DNA of 64,000 bases from Bradyrhizobium septentrionale (GCF_011516645.4 NZ_CP088284.1:124001-188000), one strand, 5' to 3'; counted from the first letter of the stretch, positions 7,761 to 16,993 are shown. Notes: a model not told the origin generated them from the sequence alone. A program made the numbers and translations.

Positions 7761-9233
7761 ATGAGGACAACTCGTCGGAAGTTTGTGGGGGCAATGATTG
7801 CCACTGGGGGCACATTTTCGCTAATGCGATTGACCGCTGCCCAAACAAGCCCACCTGTCGTGCGCTACGATGTCGCCACGCCAGAGGGCGAGAAAATGCT
7901 CGAAAAGTACGCTCGGGCATTGGCCAAAATGATGGACAAGGCGCAAATAGCCGAGAGCGACCCAAAGTCGTGGACGTTTCAGTGGTACACCCACGCGGTC
8001 GCCGGGAGCATTCAGAACGAAATCAACCGCGTCTATCAGAATGTGCCGGCGTCCGATCCCAAGCGGCTGCTCGCACTCGCGACATGGAGCACCTGCCAGG
8101 CTCATGGGATGAACGGCTTGCCCCAGGAAGAACGCATGTTTCTTCCCTGGCACCGGATGTACGTCTACTACTTCGAGCGCATTATTCGCAGCGTACTCGG
8201 GGATCAGACATTTACGCTGCCATACTGGGACTACACCACGCCCGGAAAGCGAGCGATCCCGAAGCAGTTCCGCATGCCAAATGACCCGCTTTACAAGGTG
8301 CTCTATCGCGCCAATCGCAATAATGGCGAGAACCAGCGCGCCGAAGTGAATGAGGGACAGACGATTGATCTTGATCGCCCAACGACTCCCCTGACGTTGG
8401 CGGTGCTCGGAAACCCGAAATACGAAAGCGATGAGGCCGGTACAGGCTTCAATGAGGAGCTCGATGGAAATCTCCACGGAGCAGTCCATGTTCTGACGGG
8501 CAATCCGCAGAACATGGGATCGCCATCCTGGGCGGCGCGAGATCCGATTTTTTGGCTGCATCACTGCAACATCGACCGTCTATGGGCAGCCTGGAATGCC
8601 GGCGGTCGCAAGAATCCGGAAGGCACGTTTCTTACACAAAGCGTCGCCTTTGCCGACGAAAACGGGCAAAGAGTTGAGGCGACCGTGCGTGATTTCGTCG
8701 ACCTTGAAAAGATCAAAGTCGGCACATACCGCTATGACAAGCTTCCACCCGTGCCGCCCATTCCGGCGGTCGCAGCAGACGAGGCAGTCGCGACAAATGC
8801 GCCGGTTACGATTTTTGCCCGGCAAACCCAACCGCAACCGGTTCGTCTGGAAGTATCTGGCGCTACATCAGTCCCACTCACGTCGATTGCCGTACCAATT
8901 GCAACTCATGTTGAGAATGCGAGCGGCCGATCGATCTTTCTGCTGCTGCAGAACCTTAATGCCGCAGTTCAGCCGAATGTCCTATACAACGTCTTCTTAG
9001 ACTTCCCAAATAGCCCCGGAACGACGCCGGTTGGACAAATCAACTTTTTTGACTCAACAGGCGCGCAACCGCAGGGAGGCAGGACTTCATCGCGGCGGTT
9101 CACCTTTGATGTCACCCAACTGATGCGATCATCGGCAGCCATTGGAACACCCAGCGTTCGCCTGGTTGCGGATGGGCAAGCGGTAGCATCGGCCAACGCC
9201 ACGGTGGGCAGCGTCGCCTTGGCTCGCAGATAA
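7761..9233 (+). CDS. Tat-exported tyrosinase / polyphenol oxidase
   Basis: This 490-aa type-3 copper enzyme is predicted to oxidise mono- or diphenols to o-quinones in the periplasm. The N-terminus has a twin-arginine signal (TTRRKFVGAMIATGG). CuA ligands are seen in WYTHAV (about residue 77), CQAHGM (about 115, with a Cys that could form the His-Cys thioether) and FLPWHRMYVYYFER (about 131). CuB ligands are HGAVHV (about 239 and 243) and DPIFWLHHCNIDRLWAAW (about 268). After a linker rich in Pro and Ala, the C-terminal 130 residues form a beta domain with RRFTFDV, resembling the KFDV domain of plant polyphenol oxidases, which shields the active site until removed. The length and order match plant-type PPO rather than the short Streptomyces tyrosinases. 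Confidence 0.92.
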   Translation: MRTTRRKFVGAMIATGGTFSLMRLTAAQTSPPVVRYDVATPEGEKMLEKYARALAKMMDKAQIAESDPKSWTFQWYTHAVAGSIQNEINRVYQNVPASDPKRLLALATWSTCQAHGMNGLPQEERMFLPWHRMYVYYFERIIRSVLGDQTFTLPYWDYTTPGKRAIPKQFRMPNDPLYKVLYRANRNNGENQRAEVNEGQTIDLDRPTTPLTLAVLGNPKYESDEAGTGFNEELDGNLHGAVHVLTGNPQNMGSPSWAARDPIFWLHHCNIDRLWAAWNAGGRKNPEGTFLTQSVAFADENGQRVEATVRDFVDLEKIKVGTYRYDKLPPVPPIPAVAADEAVATNAPVTIFARQTQPQPVRLEVSGATSVPLTSIAVPIATHVENASGRSIFLLLQNLNAAVQPNVLYNVFLDFPNSPGTTPVGQINFFDSTGAQPQGGRTSSRRFTFDVTQLMRSSAAIGTPSVRLVADGQAVASANATVGSVALARR

Positions 9234-9260
9234 TATCAGGTACCGTGAGGGAGCACCGAT

Positions 9261-11411
9261 ATGAGCAAGACGATTTGTGGAATTCTCTCCATCCTGGTTG
9301 TGCTTCCCTGTAGTCCCGCTTGGGCTGGCAATGCTGACGTTCGCTACAAGATACCCTTGCGAACTGGCGCAATCACGCCGGTACCAATCGAACGCTCAGT
9401 AGTCCGACTGCCATCCTCCATTCTGCCCACGACGACGTTTCAAAACAGCGTTACGGCGCAAGCCAGCGATGCGATTGCTCCAATTCCAGCGACGCCGGCG
9501 CCCACGCCGCCGACAGCCAGCGATCCTGCAGCAGCGATAAATCGATATATCATTCAGTTTCACAGCATTCCGAGCAACGATCAGATCGCCAAACTGAGGT
9601 CGCAAGGCACTGTCCTCAATGAGTATGTAGGCGGCAATAGCTATTATGCGACGACCACTGGAAAGGCTGCAGCGATTTCTGCTCAGGATGAGCAAGTCCG
9701 CGCGATCGTTGAGGTGACGCCAAAAGACAAAATTCAGCCCGAAGTACTTTCAGAGATTCAAAGTGCCTCGGCGGTCCAGAAGCCGTTCAGCGTGAGACTG
9801 TTCCGAGATGCGACGGTTGAAACCTTGGCTGCTCAGGTCAAGGCGCTCAACGGCAGCGTTATCGAGACGAGCAAGGCATCATCTTCCGCGGTCATCTTGA
9901 TCGAGCCGCGCAGGATAGAAGATCTCGCCCGATCCAATAGCGTGAAGACAATCGAGGCAGCTCCGCCGGCGAAACAGCGCTACAATGATCTCGTGCGCCG
10001 GGCGATTGGGGCGGAACTCTTGCAGAAGGCGCCCTATGGTCTGACGGGAGCTGGCGTCAAGGTCGGGATTTGGGACGGCGGACTGGTCGCACAAACCCAC
10101 GAGGACTTCAAGGATCGCCTGACAATTGGAAGCACAGGGGCCAACGTTGACCGTCATGCCACCCACGTCGCGGGGACGCTGGGAGGCGATGGCGCTCACA
10201 GCAAGAGTTCGGTGGAAGAGCAGCAAGTCTCGGACACGTTGACGCTCAGCGGGCAGCCAGCCTCGATAAGCAGCACGGCGGAGACTGCAACAGGCTCAAG
10301 TCAACCTACCGCGGCGGGCGCCGACAAGCAGTGGCAAGGCGTCGCGCCCGGCGTCAGCATCGTCTCATATTACTGGGACAATCCTACAAACGCGCATGAG
10401 GCGGCGATTAAGTCAGCAGGTATCATGCTTTCGCAGAACTCCTGGGGTTATACGGTCGACCAGCAGCTGGGAAACTGCTCACTTTACGGAACGTACACTC
10501 TCGAGGCAGAAGGCTTTGACCAGATAGTGACGGGCTTCTATGGACGAAGGATCCCAATCATCTTTGCTGTCGGGAATGAACGAAACGACGGAGACTGTGG
10601 CATGTCGGCTGCCCCGCCCTATCGCAACTATGCGAATGTCGCACCTCCCGTGACTGCCAAGAATGTCATCTCTGTCGGCGCAACCAATTCCGACGACAAC
10701 GATATGACCGAGTTCAGCAGTTGGGGACCGACGACGGATGGTCGCCTAAAGCCCGATATCGTTGCGCCCGGTTGTCGGAAGACGGGTCAGGTCACCTCGA
10801 CCGTCCCTTCAAACACTTATGCTGGAATGTGTGGAACATCGATGGCCGCCCCTGCGGTCTCGGGAGGCGTGGCGCTTCTCATCGAACAGCGGCAGAAAAT
10901 GGCAAAGCCTGTACTCCTACCTTCGAGTATCAAAGCCCTGCTGATCCACGGCGCCAGCGATGTTGCGCCTGTAGGGCCGGACTATCGTACGGGTTACGGT
11001 GCTGTGAACCTCCGAAACTCTGTCGATTTGATCCGGGGCGACAAGGTCACTGAAGGCGAAATCGGCACGAATGGACAGACCAAGACGGCATCTCTGCAAA
11101 TCGCGTCCGGTGCAAAGGAATTGAAGGTCACGCTTGCCTGGGATGATGATCCGGCTTCGACCAATGCGACCACCAGTTTGGTGAACGACCTTGACTTGAG
11201 GCTAGTATCACCCACCGGCGTACTTCATCTGCCATGGCAGCTGGATCCTAAAGCGCCCGACACTGCTGCAACACGAGGTGCTGATCACACCAATGTCGTA
11301 GAGCAAGCGATAGTCCAGAATCCGGAAGCCGGTGTCTGGAAGATTCAGGTGGTTGGCTTTGCAATCCCCAAGCCTGCGCAGCAGTTCTCGCTTATCGTGA
11401 CTGCTCAGTAG
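9261..11411 (+). CDS. Exported subtilisin-like (S8) serine protease
   Basis: This is a 716-aa secreted protease. A signal peptide (residues 1-22) is followed by a Pro/Ala-rich spacer and a prodomain region to about 240. The catalytic triad is Asp in GVKVGIWDGG (about 271), His in RHATHVAGTLGG (about 301) and Ser in MCGTSMAAPAVSGG (about 527); the oxyanion Asn is in LSQNSWGY. The C-terminal 110 residues, with ELKVTLAWDDDPA and NDLDLRLVSPTG, look like the jelly-roll domain of Kp43-type subtilases. The gene lies 27 bp after the tyrosinase gene with its own RBS. Processing of the co-encoded tyrosinase is a reasonable but untested guess. Confidence 0.93.
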   Translation: MSKTICGILSILVVLPCSPAWAGNADVRYKIPLRTGAITPVPIERSVVRLPSSILPTTTFQNSVTAQASDAIAPIPATPAPTPPTASDPAAAINRYIIQFHSIPSNDQIAKLRSQGTVLNEYVGGNSYYATTTGKAAAISAQDEQVRAIVEVTPKDKIQPEVLSEIQSASAVQKPFSVRLFRDATVETLAAQVKALNGSVIETSKASSSAVILIEPRRIEDLARSNSVKTIEAAPPAKQRYNDLVRRAIGAELLQKAPYGLTGAGVKVGIWDGGLVAQTHEDFKDRLTIGSTGANVDRHATHVAGTLGGDGAHSKSSVEEQQVSDTLTLSGQPASISSTAETATGSSQPTAAGADKQWQGVAPGVSIVSYYWDNPTNAHEAAIKSAGIMLSQNSWGYTVDQQLGNCSLYGTYTLEAEGFDQIVTGFYGRRIPIIFAVGNERNDGDCGMSAAPPYRNYANVAPPVTAKNVISVGATNSDDNDMTEFSSWGPTTDGRLKPDIVAPGCRKTGQVTSTVPSNTYAGMCGTSMAAPAVSGGVALLIEQRQKMAKPVLLPSSIKALLIHGASDVAPVGPDYRTGYGAVNLRNSVDLIRGDKVTEGEIGTNGQTKTASLQIASGAKELKVTLAWDDDPASTNATTSLVNDLDLRLVSPTGVLHLPWQLDPKAPDTAATRGADHTNVVEQAIVQNPEAGVWKIQVVGFAIPKPAQQFSLIVTAQ

Positions 11412-11617
11412 AAAACGAGGTCGAGACTAACGGTAACGCGCGCTAGAAATCTTGGGTCGATAGTTTGGTCGGACGGATCGGCAGAATCGACGCTAGCGCA
11501 GCGCCGGCGTTAGTGGGTCGAAGAAAACAAGATAATTGCAATTCTAATAGACGATGGTCTGCTTGAAATGCGGCAGATGCGAGAGGTCGGCCGCGATCCG
11601 TTCGACGTGATGGATGC

Positions 11618-12347
11618 TCATCTGGAGGAATTCTTGCGTAAGTTGTCCCTCTGATCTCCCTGTTCAACTAGATTGAATTTCTTGGCCATCGCGGGCGTTT
11701 CTGCCCAGGCGTGACCCGGTATACGTTTTATGAACTCAGTGAAGACAGTAACGAATGCGGCGGTTTCGGCTTCAGCGTCAAAGTCTTCTGCGTCATCGGC
11801 GGCGAGTAATGGGCGCACGTCAGCCAAGAAAGATGGGTCTTCCAACTTCGCCCACATGCGCTCTTCGGCTTCGGCTCGAGAAATGGCCTGGCCAGACGCA
11901 CTGAGATATTTCCCGAACAGTTCGACGATGTGCGCGGCGTCCAACCCTTCAAACAGTGCGACAGCTTTTGCGAGGTCGACGAGATCCCGGCCCTTGTCAC
12001 GCTGAAGAAGTGCACGAAGCTTCGTCGCAAGGATTTCTTCCCGGCTAAACGACGCAATGTCCGCTTTCCCATTAAACCAGGGGTTCTTAACCTCGAAGGG
12101 AAAAGACTTCTCTCCGTCATGAGCGGTACGTTCGCGCGTGGCGATTTCGACTTTGACGCGAATGGGCTGCGAGCTGTTTTCATCCTCGGCTTTAATCGTG
12201 AAGGTGAGCTTCGGACCTATCTCTCCAAGATCGTAGTGACCACGGCCCATCCACGGCTCCAAAACGGCCCGCAGCCGGTCCAGGATGGGACCGACCGGGC
12301 CTTCCGTTGTCCGCGTAAGGTCAATGTCTTCCGAATACCGATAGGCA
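11618..12347 (-). pseudogene. abiEii: AbiEii toxin, C-terminal part (split by IS66)
   Basis: This is the 3' portion of a nucleotidyltransferase toxin of the AbiE (type IV) system. It begins at the target duplication and continues YRYSEDIDLTRTT, the hallmark [RY]-S-x-D-I-D-L catalytic motif of AbiEii. Downstream it keeps the EEILATKLRALLQRDKGRDLVDL motif of the family and a helical tail, stopping at 11618. The 5' portion lies at 14950-15136, beyond an inserted IS66 element. An open frame continues upstream into the IS end, but an active product is unlikely because the GGT motif needed for nucleotide binding is on the other fragment. Confidence 0.88.
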
Positions 12348-12431
12348 GTACGCATACGACGGAGGCCGCCTGATTGACGCATGCGCGCGGGCACGGCGAG
12401 GTCTATGATGGCATTGGGTGAAGGGTGAAGG

Positions 12432-14105
12432 TCAGGCGGCCTGCTGATTGGCTGGCTTGTCGGCCTGGCGCAGGAGCTTCCATTCCCAGGGCAAGAGCTC
12501 GTGCAGACGCGATGCGGGATGATCGGCGATACGGGCCAGGACGTCGGCGAGCCAGGCCTTGGGATCGACGTCGTTGAGGCGACAGGTCGTGATCATCGTC
12601 AGCATGATGGCGGCACGGTCGGCGCCGCGTTGGCTGCCGGCGAAGGTCCAGTTGCGCCTTCCCAAGGCGATGCCTCTCAATGCGCGCTCAGCGCAATTGT
12701 TGGTCAAGCAGATCCTGCCGTCGTCGAGGAAGCGGGCGAAGCCGTCCCAGCGCCTGAGCATGTAGTTAATCGGCTTCAGGACCTCGGAGGAACGCGAGAG
12801 GGTTTCGCGCTCGCGGAGCAGCCAGGCATGCATGTCCTCGAGAAGTGACTTACTCTGTTCCTGGCGAGCGGCACGCCGCTCGCCGGCACCGCGGCCGTTG
12901 ATGGCGCGCTCGATCTCGAACAACGTATCGAGGCGTCTGACAGCCTCCAGCGCGATCGGGGAGACCGGTTTGCCTTTCTTGCCTTCCCGAGCATTTTTCT
13001 CGATATCAGCCAGCTCGAAGAAGCCCCGCCGCGCATGGGCCACGCAAAACGCCGGCGTAATCGGCAGCGCCTTCTTCTGCGGGTCGAACAGCGGCTCGAA
13101 GCCGCTGTAGCAATCCGCCTGCAAGATGCCGGCGAAGGCGGCCAGATGTCTCTGTGGATGCTCGCCTCGTCGGTCGCTCGAGGCGTAATAGACCGCTGCC
13201 GGCGGCGCAGGCCCGGCGAACGGCCGGTCATCCCGCACATAAGTCCAGATCCGCCCGGTCGTGCACTTGCCCTTCGCCAGAATACGGATGGTGGTGTCGT
13301 CGCCATGAAGGCGCTCGGCAGCGAGCACGTGGCGTTCGATCAAGTGGAAGAGCGGCATGACGGCGAAGGTCCCGTGGCCGACCTGGTCGGCCAGCGTCGA
13401 CAACGGCAGGTCGATCCCCTCGGCCTTAAAGCGCGCACTCTGGCGGTTGAGCGGGATATGCATGCCGAACTTGTCGAACAGGATCGTCGCCAGCAATTGT
13501 GGGCCGATGAAGCCGCGCGGCGTGGCATGGAACGGCGCGGGCGGCTGGCTGATCTTCTCGCAATCGCGGCAGGTGAACTTCTCGCGTACCGTCTCGATCA
13601 GCTTGAAGCGGCGCGGGATCTCCTCCAGCGTCTTGGTCACATCCTCACCGATCTTCGCCAGCCGCGATCCACCGCAGCAGGCGCAGGTCGTTGGAGTCTC
13701 AATGACGACGCGCTCGCGTTCGATATCGTCAGGCCATGGCTTGCGCACCGGCCGCTTGCGCATGAAGGGGCGGACGTTCTGCGTCTTCGCCGCTGCGGCC
13801 TGTGCGGCAAGCTCATCCTCGCTCGCCGTGGTGACGAGTTCTTCGAGCTCCAACTCCAACTGCTCGAGCAGCCGTGCCGAGCGCTCGGATCGCTGCCCGT
13901 GCAGTTCGCGTTTCAGCTTCTCGATGCGCAACTCGAGATGAGCGATCAGCGCCTCGGTATCCGACAGTTTCGCCTGCGCATTCGCGGCTTGCGCCTGCCA
14001 GTTGGCGGCCTTCGCCTCGGCTTTCTGTCGCGCCTCACGCTCGGCCTGCAGCGCCGCCAGGGCACTGACAAGGTCCGATGGAAGATCATCCGGCTTCGAT
14101 ATCAT
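12432..14105 (-). CDS. tnpC: IS66-family transposase TnpC
   Basis: This full-length 557-aa IS66 DDE transposase has an N-terminal coiled coil rich in Ala and Glu (about residues 15-90), a CACCGGSRL zinc-finger-like segment with a second CRDC pair, HGDDTTIRI around the first catalytic Asp, and the C-terminal LTNNCAERALRG motif with LLPWEWKLL near the end. It is the last gene of the element, 46 bp after tnpB. No frameshift is visible. Confidence 0.94.
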   Translation of the reverse strand: MISKPDDLPSDLVSALAALQAEREARQKAEAKAANWQAQAANAQAKLSDTEALIAHLELRIEKLKRELHGQRSERSARLLEQLELELEELVTTASEDELAAQAAAAKTQNVRPFMRKRPVRKPWPDDIERERVVIETPTTCACCGGSRLAKIGEDVTKTLEEIPRRFKLIETVREKFTCRDCEKISQPPAPFHATPRGFIGPQLLATILFDKFGMHIPLNRQSARFKAEGIDLPLSTLADQVGHGTFAVMPLFHLIERHVLAAERLHGDDTTIRILAKGKCTTGRIWTYVRDDRPFAGPAPPAAVYYASSDRRGEHPQRHLAAFAGILQADCYSGFEPLFDPQKKALPITPAFCVAHARRGFFELADIEKNAREGKKGKPVSPIALEAVRRLDTLFEIERAINGRGAGERRAARQEQSKSLLEDMHAWLLRERETLSRSSEVLKPINYMLRRWDGFARFLDDGRICLTNNCAERALRGIALGRRNWTFAGSQRGADRAAIMLTMITTCRLNDVDPKAWLADVLARIADHPASRLHELLPWEWKLLRQADKPANQQAA

Positions 14106-14151
14106 GGAGCCATTGAATCAGATCGAGCAGCAGATTCAAACCGTAAAACGA

Positions 14152-14499
14152 CTATCCGACCCGCGTCGGACGCTGGGTTTCTTGAGGGTTGCGCCAATCG
14201 ATCCCGGACAACAGATAGCTCAACTGCGCCGGAGAGATCGTTACCGATTCACCAGCAACCGATGGCCAGATGAACCTGCCTCTCTCGAGTCTTTTGGTGA
14301 ACAAGCAGGCGCCCTGGCCATCGTGCCAAATGACCTTCAATAGATCACCGCGTTTGCCCCGGAAGCAGAAAAGACCGCCGCCCATGGCGTCGCGCTTGAG
14401 CACTTCCTGCACGCGCAGAGCCAGGCTCGGAAAGCCGCACCGCATGTCGGTATGGCCCGTCGCCAGCCACACCCGCACGCCCGTCGGGATCGGGATCAT
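14152..14499 (-). CDS. tnpB: IS66 accessory protein TnpB
   Basis: The 115-aa TnpB has the family signature [20 protein letters not shown], the [20 protein letters not shown] core and the [13 protein letters not shown] tail. The start codon overlaps the stop of tnpA by four bases (ATGA), giving translational coupling. It is required with TnpA and TnpC for transposition in studied IS66 members; its mechanism is unknown. Confidence 0.94.
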   Translation of the reverse strand: MIPIPTGVRVWLATGHTDMRCGFPSLALRVQEVLKRDAMGGGLFCFRGKRGDLLKVIWHDGQGACLFTKRLERGRFIWPSVAGESVTISPAQLSYLLSGIDWRNPQETQRPTRVG

Positions 14500-14891
14500 C
14501 GGCGCGCCAGGCCCCGAGCAATTCGAACGACCGCCTCGATATCCGCACCGGGGCCGAAGACCACGCGCAGCCCCTGAGGGCTCACGATTTCGATCTGACC
14601 TGTCTCGACAGCTTCCGTCGTTGGCGGCGTACTTGCCGCAACTATCGCAGGGACGAATGTCGGGCCGATCGAATCCTCTTCGGCCGGATCATGACAGGTC
14701 CAAGCCTTGCGCCAGCTCAGCAGAAGCTGACGTGATATCCCATACCGGCGAGCCGTCGCCGACACCAGTCGTGGCCCCGAGAAGCTCTCCTCTACGATTC
14801 TGAGCTTCTCCGCACGCGTCCAGCGTCGCCGCCGACCGGTCTCCACCAAATCCATGCGGCTCAGCACCGCACTGTCCTTATGTCCGTCCAT
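14496..14891 (-). CDS. tnpA: IS66 protein TnpA (helix-turn-helix)
   Basis: This 131-aa Orf1 is a Tnp_8-type DNA-binding protein: RRRRWTRAEKLRIVEESF followed by the helix-turn-helix SATARRYGISRQLLLSWRK, then a C-terminal beta part (QIEIVSPQGLRVVFG). It probably recognises the element ends. It is the first gene of the IS and is followed by tnpB with an ATGA overlap. Confidence 0.93.
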   Translation of the reverse strand: MDGHKDSAVLSRMDLVETGRRRRWTRAEKLRIVEESFSGPRLVSATARRYGISRQLLLSWRKAWTCHDPAEEDSIGPTFVPAIVAASTPPTTEAVETGQIEIVSPQGLRVVFGPGADIEAVVRIARGLARR

Positions 14892-14949
14892 AAGGACAGT
14901 CAGCTACAGATCGGAAAAACTCGCAAGACGGCCGCCCTCGGACGGATAC

Positions 14950-15136
14950 GATAGGCATTGGGGAAATGCAGCTTGTTGAGTGCCGTGCCGCCCCGGAACC
15001 GAAGTTCTTTCTTCAAATAGTCATCGTTGAAGATTTCGACGAGCGCGCGGGATATAATGAGATCCTGCTCGACCTGTCGATCTTCCGGCCATGGAGCCTT
15101 TTGACTCCATGCGACAATATTCATCGCTGGAATCAT
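14950..15136 (-). pseudogene. abiEii: AbiEii toxin, N-terminal part (split by IS66)
   Basis: This is the 5' portion of the toxin gene. It reads VEQDLIISRALVEIFND...ELRFRGGTALNKLHFPNAYR, including the GG[T/S] nucleotide-binding motif of AbiEii nucleotidyltransferases, up to the IS66 insertion at 14950. Beyond the junction the frame runs into IS sequence and stops at 14900. Its ATG overlaps the stop of the antitoxin gene (ATGA), the standard abiEi-abiEii arrangement. Joined to 11618-12347 it would give about 305 aa, the normal length. Confidence 0.9.
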
Positions 15137-15954
15137 TGATCGAGCTCCGGACGGCGGTGTACGAGAACGTTCCAGCGCGTGTCACGTTCAGCCGGGTTGC
15201 GGCTTTTGCTTGCTTTCTTCGATGGATCAAGGTCGACCCAAGGCAGCAGCTTTTCGTTGTGCAGGTAAGCGTGAAGTCCTTCAGCCGCTTGGTTATGTTT
15301 GACGAAATCGAGTAAATAGCCAAGGCGCTGGATCACCGAGCGCTCAAAGGCAGGCGCGAGTTTCTGCAGTTCTGCAGCGTTCATCTTGGCACCAAGATCA
15401 GAAAGCACGGTTGCTATGCTGTCGATCGTCCCGGTCACATGCATGTAGCGCAGCAGGTCGAGCCCCGTAAGTTCCGGGGAGGACAGTTTGAAGAAGCCGG
15501 TATCCGTTTTATGGTCGGTAATCGCTGCCCTGAGGGCGTCCAAATCCTTGCGGTAAAAGAAAGTCAGTATTGAACGGCCAGCACGAATTTTGGGCATCCG
15601 CTTGTCAGTCACGGTTTGGAATTGCATGACGGCTTGGTGCGAAGCCCCATGAATCTCGGCGGCCTTGAGCAGTCCGACATAGTAGGGGCTACCCTCATGC
15701 TTCATGAGGTCATTGATGTACCATTGGGGCGGCGGCGCGCCGCGAGCCAGGTATTGCGGTGGGACGACTACGTAGAAGCCCTGTCGCGGGTTGATTAGTG
15801 CATTCTTGTCCTGCAGCCGCCTGGCCGCAGCGAGAAACCCTCGAGAGGTGGTGTTCAACTCAGCGATCGCCTCGTCGCGCGTAAAGGACACCCTTCCGCT
15901 GGCCAGCAGATTGGTGAGATAGGAAGCGAGAGTGCTGCGTCGATTAAGCATCAT
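15133..15954 (-). CDS. abiEi: AbiEi-family antitoxin / transcriptional regulator
   Basis: This is a 273-aa antitoxin of the AbiE type IV toxin-antitoxin family. The N-terminal 80 residues form a winged helix (LASYLTNLLASGRVSFTRDEAI, then GFLAAARRLQDKNALINPRQGFYVVVPP). The remainder is the AbiEi C-terminal domain (YYVGLLKAAEIHGASHQAVMQFQTVT). AbiEi proteins repress their own promoter and neutralise the AbiEii nucleotidyltransferase without direct binding. Here the antitoxin is intact but its toxin is split by IS66, so it is an orphan. A palindrome sits at its start codon, fitting autoregulation. Confidence 0.9.
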   Translation of the reverse strand: MMLNRRSTLASYLTNLLASGRVSFTRDEAIAELNTTSRGFLAAARRLQDKNALINPRQGFYVVVPPQYLARGAPPPQWYINDLMKHEGSPYYVGLLKAAEIHGASHQAVMQFQTVTDKRMPKIRAGRSILTFFYRKDLDALRAAITDHKTDTGFFKLSSPELTGLDLLRYMHVTGTIDSIATVLSDLGAKMNAAELQKLAPAFERSVIQRLGYLLDFVKHNQAAEGLHAYLHNEKLLPWVDLDPSKKASKSRNPAERDTRWNVLVHRRPELDQ

Positions 15955-15967
15955 GTATAGATATACA
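15954..15967. promoter_or_regulatory. Palindrome at the abiEi start, candidate operator
   Basis: TGTATAGATATACA has perfect 6-bp arms (TGTATA/TATACA) and touches the abiEi ATG. A second, looser inverted repeat (CAACA at 15986-15990, TGTTG at 15999-16003) lies further upstream. AbiEi proteins bind inverted repeats in their own promoters, so these are the obvious operator candidates. The exact bases differ from those published for other species, as far as I remember. Confidence 0.4.
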
Positions 15968-16220
15968 CGAAAAACGGGAATTATTCAACATAAGGCTGTG
16001 TTGGTAAATACCTATAAAATGGGGATTTTCGAACACAAGAATGTTTGGTCTAAGCACGTTGGAGGGACTATGGACCCCTTCTTTTCAGATCAATTCGCAC
16101 CCCTTACAGGGCGCTCCAAAATACTCCATCTGACATGAATCTGACATGGCGGCTCAATTGACAGAGAAAATATTCCTTGATGAATACTAAGTATCTCTAT
16201 AGAAAGCAGTTTCTCTTTTC

Positions 16221-16298
<78 letters not shown>

Positions 16299-16322
16299 AG
16301 ATTTGATGCGATAGCAGTGAAT

Positions 16323-16351
16323 TGGCCAGCCGGTTGGCGGGCTTTTTCATT
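16323..16351 (+). terminator. Possible terminator downstream of tRNA
   Basis: A short stem (GCCA...TGGC) followed by GGGCTTTTTC lies 25-50 bases after the tRNA end. The stem is weak, but the T-run and location fit a tRNA terminator. Confidence 0.35.
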
Positions 16352-16666
16352 CCTGGCAAACCGTTTTCAAGCCATTCGAAAAGAACCTTTTTGCCAAGCG
16401 CATCGCCGGATACGCGCGGATTTGGCGCGCCATTGAGTTTCTAGCCTGCGCGCATCCGCCACAACCAAGGTAGCGCCGTGGCGATGGAGCAATACTTGCG
16501 CTGATTCCAGAATTCGTTATCATTCAATCCTAGCGCGAGATTTGGAGGAGGTGCATGCTGAGATTTCGCTGCGTGCCCGCTCCCGTGACGGCTAGTTGGC
16601 GGCCGTTCAGGCCAGTCATCGAGTTGATCGCTTCCGCTTCAACCGCACCCGGGCGCCGGTTTGCTG
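16352..16666. other. Intergenic stretch, no supported gene
   Basis: No reading frame with convincing composition or motif is seen on either strand between the tRNA and the hypothetical gene ending at 16667. Confidence 0.5.
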
Positions 16667-16993
16667 TCAGCCTTCGAAGCTGTGGACCTCCATATGAGGT
16701 CCAAGACGTAATTTGAGGTGAAATATTCGAGCCGGCCCTGGGGGCTTCGTGCTCAGGGTGAGCATTTTTAGCGGAGGCAGCGATTTCATTATGCCGCTTG
16801 AGAACTCTACGTTCTCGATGCACCTGCACTGCATCAGCCAGTCCACAAGGTGCTTTGTCGCGTTACCGAAATTCGGGTCCGTGTCGGTGTACATCGATTC
16901 ATCGGCTGACACCACTCCGGCAAGGGTCGCCTTCGCGACCATGACGTTGCCCGCGTCGATGGCTCGGCAAAATTCGTCGCGCGCCTCGGACAT
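16667..16993 (-). CDS. Hypothetical protein (108 aa)
   Basis: The sequence MSEARDEFCRAIDAGNVMVA...DPNFGNATKHLVDWLMQCRCIENVEFSSG...IFHLKLRLGPHMEVHSFEG has the look of a real small globular protein: helical N-terminus, beta C-terminus, natural amino-acid balance. No family is recognised. It is divergent from the protease operon starting at 17115, so the 120-bp gap probably holds promoters for both. A role linked to the proteases, such as an inhibitor, is only a possibility. Confidence 0.55.
   Translation of the reverse strand: MSEARDEFCRAIDAGNVMVAKATLAGVVSADESMYTDTDPNFGNATKHLVDWLMQCRCIENVEFSSGIMKSLPPLKMLTLSTKPPGPARIFHLKLRLGPHMEVHSFEG

Larger units (their letters stand above)
12348..14949 (-). 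mobile_element. IS66-family element inserted in abiEii
   Basis: The 2602-bp element encodes tnpA, tnpB and tnpC on the minus strand. It is flanked by the identical 8-bp sequence GATAGGCA at 12340-12347 and 14950-14957, the target-duplication length typical of IS66. The ends begin GTACGCATACGACGGAGGCC (left) and, on the other strand, GTATCCGTCCGAGGGCGGCC (right), an imperfect inverted repeat. Removing the element and one duplication rejoins abiEii in frame (...LNKLHFPNAYR + YSEDIDL...). All three genes are intact, so the copy may be active. Confidence 0.93.

Noticed and set aside
13035..14273. Long plus-strand frame of 412 codons
   Set aside because: It is the antisense shadow of IS66 tnpC, with no motif of its own. 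Similar long antisense frames over other GC-rich genes were discarded for the same reason.
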